From Diphasiastrum complanatum (Eukaryota > Streptophyta > Lycopodiopsida > Lycopodiales > Lycopodiaceae): a stretch of 64,000 nucleotides of DNA. Position 1 is the first letter of the stretch. Each line of letters begins with the position of its first letter. The DNA lies in the NCBI GenBank assembly GCA_029204225.1, contig CM055109.1, positions 24,848,723 through 24,912,722 of the forward strand. Reading direction: 5' to 3'. Position numbers and translations under genes: made by a program. Shown in pieces: positions 59,435-64,000 of this stretch. The notes below the pieces were generated by a model. The model made no database searches. It had not been told where the DNA came from and saw only the letters and a program-made list of their open reading frames with translations.

Positions 59435-59809
59435 TGGAAAAAGAGGGTGTGTGTGAGAAACAAAAATAGTTGAAAAATAAATGAGCACAAATGGAAAGTG
59501 TTCATGCGTAGCGGAATGAGCTATCTCACTCTTCCCTAAGCATGACGATGCCTATCTGACTCTAACAGAACATTAGTGATAGAAATCATGTTTGACCTGA
59601 TTATGTAGCCAAACATTAAGCATGAAGACATCAGAATGATAATTTGTCGCAAACAGGTAGATTGATTGTCAGTCGTGAATTAGTCGCAAACGACAAGACT
59701 AAATATTAGTCTCGAATAGCTAGACTAATAATAATCCACAAAGAGTAGACTACCAGATTAAACAATAAGAAAGTTAGAGAGAATGTAGAAAAGCATAGCA
59801 ATATTGACA
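59435..59809 (-). repeat. Family C 5' LTR
   Basis: About 375 bp. Start supported by the second, independent copy of the LTR start at 16186. The end beside the PBS reads TTTTTCCA, whereas the 3' LTR ends TTTTCCCAACA, so a few bases at the LTR/PBS border are lost. Confidence 0.75.
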
Positions 59810-59814
59810 CTCGA

Positions 59815-60361
59815 AGCTCCTTTGAAAATGTCTTTGGTAGTCCAACAACTTTTCCTTCCTTGATCATATATTGCATGGCTTTGAAATTGGGATGACCCAA
59901 TCTTTTATGCATAGATCCTCTTGATGAACCTTTGTCTCATAAGCAACATAAAAAATGTAAGAACTCTCCCTAGAATCTAGCTTATAAAACTTTCCATCTC
60001 TAGATCCTCTGGCTATCACTTCTCTCTCCCTTGAGATTACACACTTGTCAACATGAAATTTGACATCCAATCCCCTATCAAACAATTGTCCTACACTTAT
60101 GAGGTTCTTGGTTAGTTCAGGCAAATAAAGTACATCATGCAAACAAAAAGAATTTGATGATGATGCATGCCATGGAATATTTTCTATTCCTTCATTTCTA
60201 CACTCTACATCATTAGCAATATAAATTGATCTTTTTGCACCTACGTATGGCATGAGACTTGTGAAAGAGTTTCTTGAACTAGACATATGGGAACTAGCCC
60301 CACTATCTATCCACCATATTTCTTCATTCTTGAAAGGAAAGGATGAAAAACTAGACATCAG
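59815..60361 (-). pseudogene. Family A protease and GAG-pre-integrase (second copy)
   Basis: Open frame 60358-59864: EIWWIDSGASSHMSSSRN (DSGA intact, and Glu where the plus copy has a stop), DVECRNEGIENIPWHASS, LTKNLISVGQLFDRGLDV, then a frameshift. In the next frame HKRLGHPNFKAMQYM ends at the junction with family C. Confidence 0.85.
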
Positions 60362-61190
60362 TTAAGAATCCTCTCTTTCACTCTCATTACCCTCACACTC
60401 TTCTTCGTTAGTAAGGTTAGCTTGCTTGGACTGGTTCTTCTTCTTGAAACAATTTGATGCATAGTGGCCCTTTTTGCCACAAAAGAAACATTTGATCTTT
60501 GGCAGCTTCTTCTTGCCACTGGATGTTGCAGCTTGTGAGGATTGATCCTCACCACCTTCTTTGGCTTTGTCCTTCTTGAAGCATTGTTGACCTTTGCCCT
60601 TGCCTCTTGACTTGTCCTTGGTGAAATGTGTCTTGTCATCTGCACCATCCTTCAATGAAAGTTTGTTGATCGTCAACATTTTATTCTCTTGTCTGCTTTC
60701 TTCAGCAATGAGAACTCCTTGAAGAGTCTCCAAAGATGGAAGCTCGTCCCTAACAACATAAGTCTGCACAATATTGTCATACTCATCTCTTAGTCCATCA
60801 AGGACTAATTGAACAAGCTCAGTATTCTTAAGAGCATCACCAATACTAGCTAACTCTTGATGAAGATCTTTAACTCTCATTACATAATTTGAAGCACTCT
60901 CATCTACTCTTTGATAACTTAGAAAAATCTGATTTATAAGTGTAAGCAATCTTGAAGTATTCATAATTTTATAGATTGTTTTGAGAATGTCCCAAGCCTC
61001 CTTGGCATTAGTGCATGTACTGATCTCCCTTAACATTTCATTTGTGACATTCATTTTTATAAAATGAAGAGCAATTCTAGTTCTCTTCTTGAATGCTATA
61101 GCTTCATTAGGTGTTGCAGGTTCTTGTTCAGCTCCACTAACAATGTCCATTACATCTTGTAAATAATGATTCCATCCTTATCTTCCACAT
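60362..61190 (-). pseudogene. Family A gag (second copy)
   Basis: A 262-codon open frame (61150-60362): AFKKRTRIALHFIKMNVTNE, EAWDILKTIYKIMNTSRLLT, MRVKDLHQELASIGDAL, intact CCHC knuckle CFFCGKKGHYASNC, acidic end. The N-terminal part (SERLTSSSYTMWKIRMESL) is in another frame because of the extra T near 61170. The expected start region (near 61250) also lacks a base after ATG, so a normal gag cannot be initiated there. Confidence 0.85.
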
Positions 61191-62004
61191 TGTATAACTG
61201 GAAGATGTTAATCTCTCACTATGCTTGAAAAAATGTGAACCAGTTGAAGCATGTTCTCTCTGAGAAATTCTAGTAATGACAAAGATGGAGATGAATATGT
61301 TGCTTGCTATCTCAACCTAAGACTAACACTTATAATGTTGATCCAGCCTATGAAATCTAGCATCAATATGTGAAATCGAGCTCATAACTAACAAATCAAT
61401 CTATCTAGCTTCTATCAAATGATCAAGCACATTCAAGTATGAAGTCTATCTCTGCCACGAGTTTCAAAGAACTTAAAAACTCTCTAGGAACAACCTTTTA
61501 ACTGAAACACAATAATTTGTGTGAAATGAAATGTCTAAGACCTCACAAAGCTTGAATCTGTCCAATTCTACTTGATTGATAATAAAAATTGAGAATATTG
61601 GTGAAAAGAACTAATGTGTGCTCACTTTGGCATATCACATGAGAAGAGTACTCTCCCTATCTCTTTTATTGCCTGAAACTCTTCTAGAAACAAATCAAAT
61701 TGACTTAGAGACTTGAGCAATACAATCTACTATCTTCAATACCTATCCAACAAGCAATAGAACATCAAATTTGAACCATTCTTTGGCTTCGAAGTAGCAC
61801 TCAAACAAAGAGGGCTAACTTCACACGCGTGAGATCTTTGTCTATATAGGGCTCGGTTGAAGCAAATCAGGCTTGATTTGATCCACTTATGATCCACAGA
61901 TGGTTTGATTGTCATCGAGTTTGGATCCCTCTCCCAAATCCGAGTTCCTGCAAGCAAAAGCACTTAAGGTCTAATGTATCACCCTCACCTCTACAAAGCA
62001 CAAA
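61191..62004 (-). other. Family A leader (second copy)
   Basis: Untranslated leader; its distal 200 bp is shared with 20940-21140. No ORF of note. Confidence 0.7.
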
Positions 62005-62016
62005 GCTCTGATGCCA
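62005..62016 (-). other. Family A primer-binding site
   Basis: Minus strand TGGCATCAGAGC, directly after the LTR end TTCACA. It is the initiator-Met PBS of plant copia with one change (TGGT to TGGC). Confidence 0.88.
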
Positions 62017-62399
62017 TGTGAAGTTTTTAGCATGTGTGAACTTCACTCACTACACACGCTACAGGATCTTTATGAGGTGTTGTGATTGCAAAAGAATGAT
62101 CAAAGAATAGTTTATTTGAAAAATCCAAGGCAAGAGCACAATGGCATACCATAGAATCAAAAACCTAACTCCTTACAATGAGAGATAGCTATCAAAAGTG
62201 ATTCTAAGTGCTCATTATGGGAAACAGGATGCTCTTGGTTAGAGAGAGAAATGACGACTAAAGACTCGATTAGAGAGAGGATGAGTCCAAAACACCAAAA
62301 TCTCAATATCCACAATATGGCAAAACAAGCCAAAGTTTCCCTACATCAATGAGGCTTGAGTTGCTATAGTGGATTTGGATGGAATGTAGCTGACGGGTG
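62017..62399 (-). repeat. Family A 5' LTR, partial
   Basis: Corresponds to the last ~390 bp of the 751-bp LTR at 25437-26187 (shared CTCAAGCCTCATTGATGTAG and GCTAAAAACTTCA). The U3 part is missing beyond 62399 (after GGAATGT). Confidence 0.82.
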
Positions 62400-63110
62400 C
62401 TAGTATTAAGTAGTAATTAAGAACAGTCTATTTCCTAGAGTTATGCTTGGTAGGTAGCTAGTTGGTCAAATTTTCACCTTAAACTTAGGTGTAGGTCCTA
62501 TAAAGTAGGGATGACCACCAAATAGACATGACCAACTCTCTTGACTTGACCTAACCTACATTAGGATGGGTTTCCCATGTGGCATCATGGCCTCACATGT
62601 GTGGGACCCACTTGTGTACACAATTTACACTATTCTACATGGTTTTTGATCAAGCTAGATTTGCCAATTTTTGGCAATTCTTCACAGTTGATAATCAATT
62701 GCATGTGTACATGGTTGTTGATTAAAGATACTGTACATAGTTAGGGATGTTTCTTCCAAAAGCATGGAGCAATTTTACAAAGTACGATTTATTCGGCATC
62801 AACATAGTGTTGTGAATTTTTGTTGGAACACTCATAGTGTATGGTTTGCTTTTTGCAGCAAGCAGTTGGTGGATGACGCATGACTAAATTGTAAAGCATC
62901 ATATTATGCTCTAGTTGTACATCATTTTGAATACCAAAATATGATGAATGAAATGCGGTTGATAATCAATTGTGTGTGTACATGGTTGTTGATTCAAGAT
63001 AATATACATACTCAGAAATGTTTCTTACAATAGGCAAAGAGGAATTATATGGAAAAGGGAAAGAAGGGAGCAAAAATTGGGTTATGAGGGCAACAATAAT
63101 AGAATTTTGG
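62400..63110. repeat. Unassigned flank with inverted repeat R copies
   Basis: 62400-62680: no similarity seen. 62685-62745 and 62940-63010 are direct copies of about 60-70 bp (TGTACATGGTTGTTGATT); both, with the extension to 63105, are inverted relative to 46830-46973. 62811-62925 is inverted relative to 57381-57502. No gene supported. Confidence 0.55.
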
Positions 63111-63199
63111 ACGTGGTTCCCCTCCTGAGAACCTTATATAACGCATATTGGAAGTACTTGACGCATTTTGCATCTGCTAGTGTATCCTGAAGCCTCTTT

Positions 63200-63915
63200 T
63201 CAAAAACTTTGAACCTCTAAAACAACTTCCTTCTTTTTTTGCTCTATTGCTTGCAATTTATCCAAAATCTCCTCGTCCTCATGCTTCTTCTGATATTGCT
63301 TCAAGAAAGCTCTTCCCAATCTCCCCAAGTCTAGAATTTCTGAAAATTTTGAATTTGCGTGGTAGTGCCACACAGACTTTTTTAAGCTCAAAACTTAAAC
63401 TGTGAGCACCAAAATATGTCGATGTGGCCATCCTCTCTCAAATTCAATATATCTTCTATATCATTAAGTAAAATATAACATTCATTATTCAAAAAATATA
63501 AAGGAACATCGAGTAGAGTTAATTGATTAACAAGAGATGCAGATGGAAGAGAATCAGAGAGGATTATAGAACGAGGGAGAGTTTTTTCTAAATCTAAAGC
63601 CATAGATGCTATAGCTTCAACCCCTATATCAGTATGTGCATCATTTACATCAGCTGGATCAGGTGTAGATGCTTCGATCAATGGAACAGTTGAAGATTCA
63701 ACAGACTCATCATCTGGAATTTCAGCAGATATGTAGAAGACCAAAGCCATTCCTTTGATTAGAAGGCGACATATTATTTTGTGGATATCAGAGTATATAT
63801 TTCTTTTGAAATGGTCATGCAGGTTAGAGTACTTTCTATTGTGTTTATGCTTAGAGGATGTTTGGAAATGTACAAGGTCCTGAAAATGAACAAAACAAAA
63901 ATTATTTATATCCAA
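63200..63915 (-). other. Unrecognised ORFs, possible host gene fragment
   Basis: Two adjoining minus frames: 63915-63388 (175 codons) and 63391-63200 (63 codons). The first holds an acidic stretch (AEIPDDESVESSTVPLIEAS, then DPADVNDAHTDIGVEA) and a hydrophobic part (LLDVPLYFLNNECYILLNDI). The second is Lys/Glu-rich and possibly coiled (FLKQYQKKHEDEEILDKLQA). Codon choice looks plausible for coding and the ORF is long for this AT-rich DNA, but I recognise no family. The first ~60 codons (HKHNRKYSNLH) look non-coding; CTGAAATTCCAG near 63725 could be a splice acceptor. It may be an exon of a gene continuing beyond the window or a transposon-carried fragment. Confidence 0.35.
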
Positions 63916-64000
63916 AACAGGAGTACTAATAATCTAAGAAAAATTATCAAGATAAGAAATTAAATTATAATGATTCTCATTAACTAGCTTATCGATATCG

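Larger units (their letters stand above)
57503..59809 (-). mobile_element. Copia family C, internally deleted, inside family A copy
   Basis: 5' LTR 59435-59809 (starts TGTCAATATTGC on the minus strand), PBS-like AGGTATCAAAGC, gag from ATG 59279, protease, GAG-pre-integrase and the start of integrase, then direct passage at about 57675 into the last ~173 bp of the 3' LTR (57503-57675), which shares GTGTGTGAGAAAC and GAAAGTGTTC with the 5' LTR. Most integrase, RT and RNase H are gone. It interrupts family A at 59810-59815. Confidence 0.82.
59815..62399 (-). mobile_element. Copia family A, second copy (5' half)
   Basis: Partial 5' LTR (62399-62017), PBS, leader, gag, protease, GAG-pre-integrase, then broken at about 59815 by family C (continues KTFSKEL into LTR sequence). 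Nothing of its integrase, RT or 3' LTR is found on the other side of family C in this window. It is better preserved than the plus-strand copy. Confidence 0.88.

Overview
The window is repeat-dominated nuclear DNA of a seed plant. Ty1/copia and Ty3/gypsy retrotransposons with plant-type primer-binding sites, an SPH-like secreted-protein gene family and AT-rich non-coding sequence support this; the species cannot be named. I find no intact ordinary host gene. The one intact long coding region is a 1317-residue copia gag-pol polyprotein (48449-52402). I saw no tRNA, rRNA, CRISPR or bacterial-type genes.

Layout. 1-6058 (minus): tandem array of a 2432-bp composite unit made of host-derived non-coding sequence (here 'H'), a copia RT/RNase H fragment and part of a copia LTR. 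6059-6971: single-copy sequence with a possible degraded exon. 6972-11094: inverted repeat whose arms are gypsy LTR copies, around a short array of copia RNase H fragments. 11118-15361 (minus): decayed gypsy gag-protease-RT-RNase H-integrase. About 16186-16910: a scrap of another copia LTR and a second gypsy gag/RT remnant. 17281-20640 (plus): H followed by an SPH-like pseudogene with a 130-bp CT microsatellite directly before its ATG. 20940-26187 (plus): decayed copia element, family A, whose RT/RNase H and 3' LTR seed a second tandem array of the composite unit (24591-43883, plus). Two inverted copies of the H-plus-SPH segment interrupt and end that array (37011-39745 and 43884-46700).

From 46983 to 53052 lies copia family B: intact polyprotein, complete 3' LTR, but a 5' LTR cut to its last 294 bp. 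53053-53697 is a copy of the RNase H fragment unit also seen at 8.45-9.46 kb. 53.7-57.4 kb (minus) holds family F, a broken relative of B; 57503-59809 (minus) holds family C, a copia with its pol largely deleted; 59815-62399 (minus) holds a second family A copy with PBS and partial 5' LTR. 62400-64000 is unassigned sequence with short inverted repeats and one unrecognised ORF.

History (inference). A family A element inserted next to H, upstream of an SPH-like gene. A 3.0-kb tandem duplication then joined the middle of its RT to the end of H. A later deletion of about 580 bp between short direct repeats made the 2.43-kb unit, which was amplified and is also the unit of the oppositely oriented array at the left end. 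The array architecture and the SPH-like copies are the most unusual content; most of the rest is ordinary plant retrotransposon nesting. All identity statements are from reading by eye, not from alignments.
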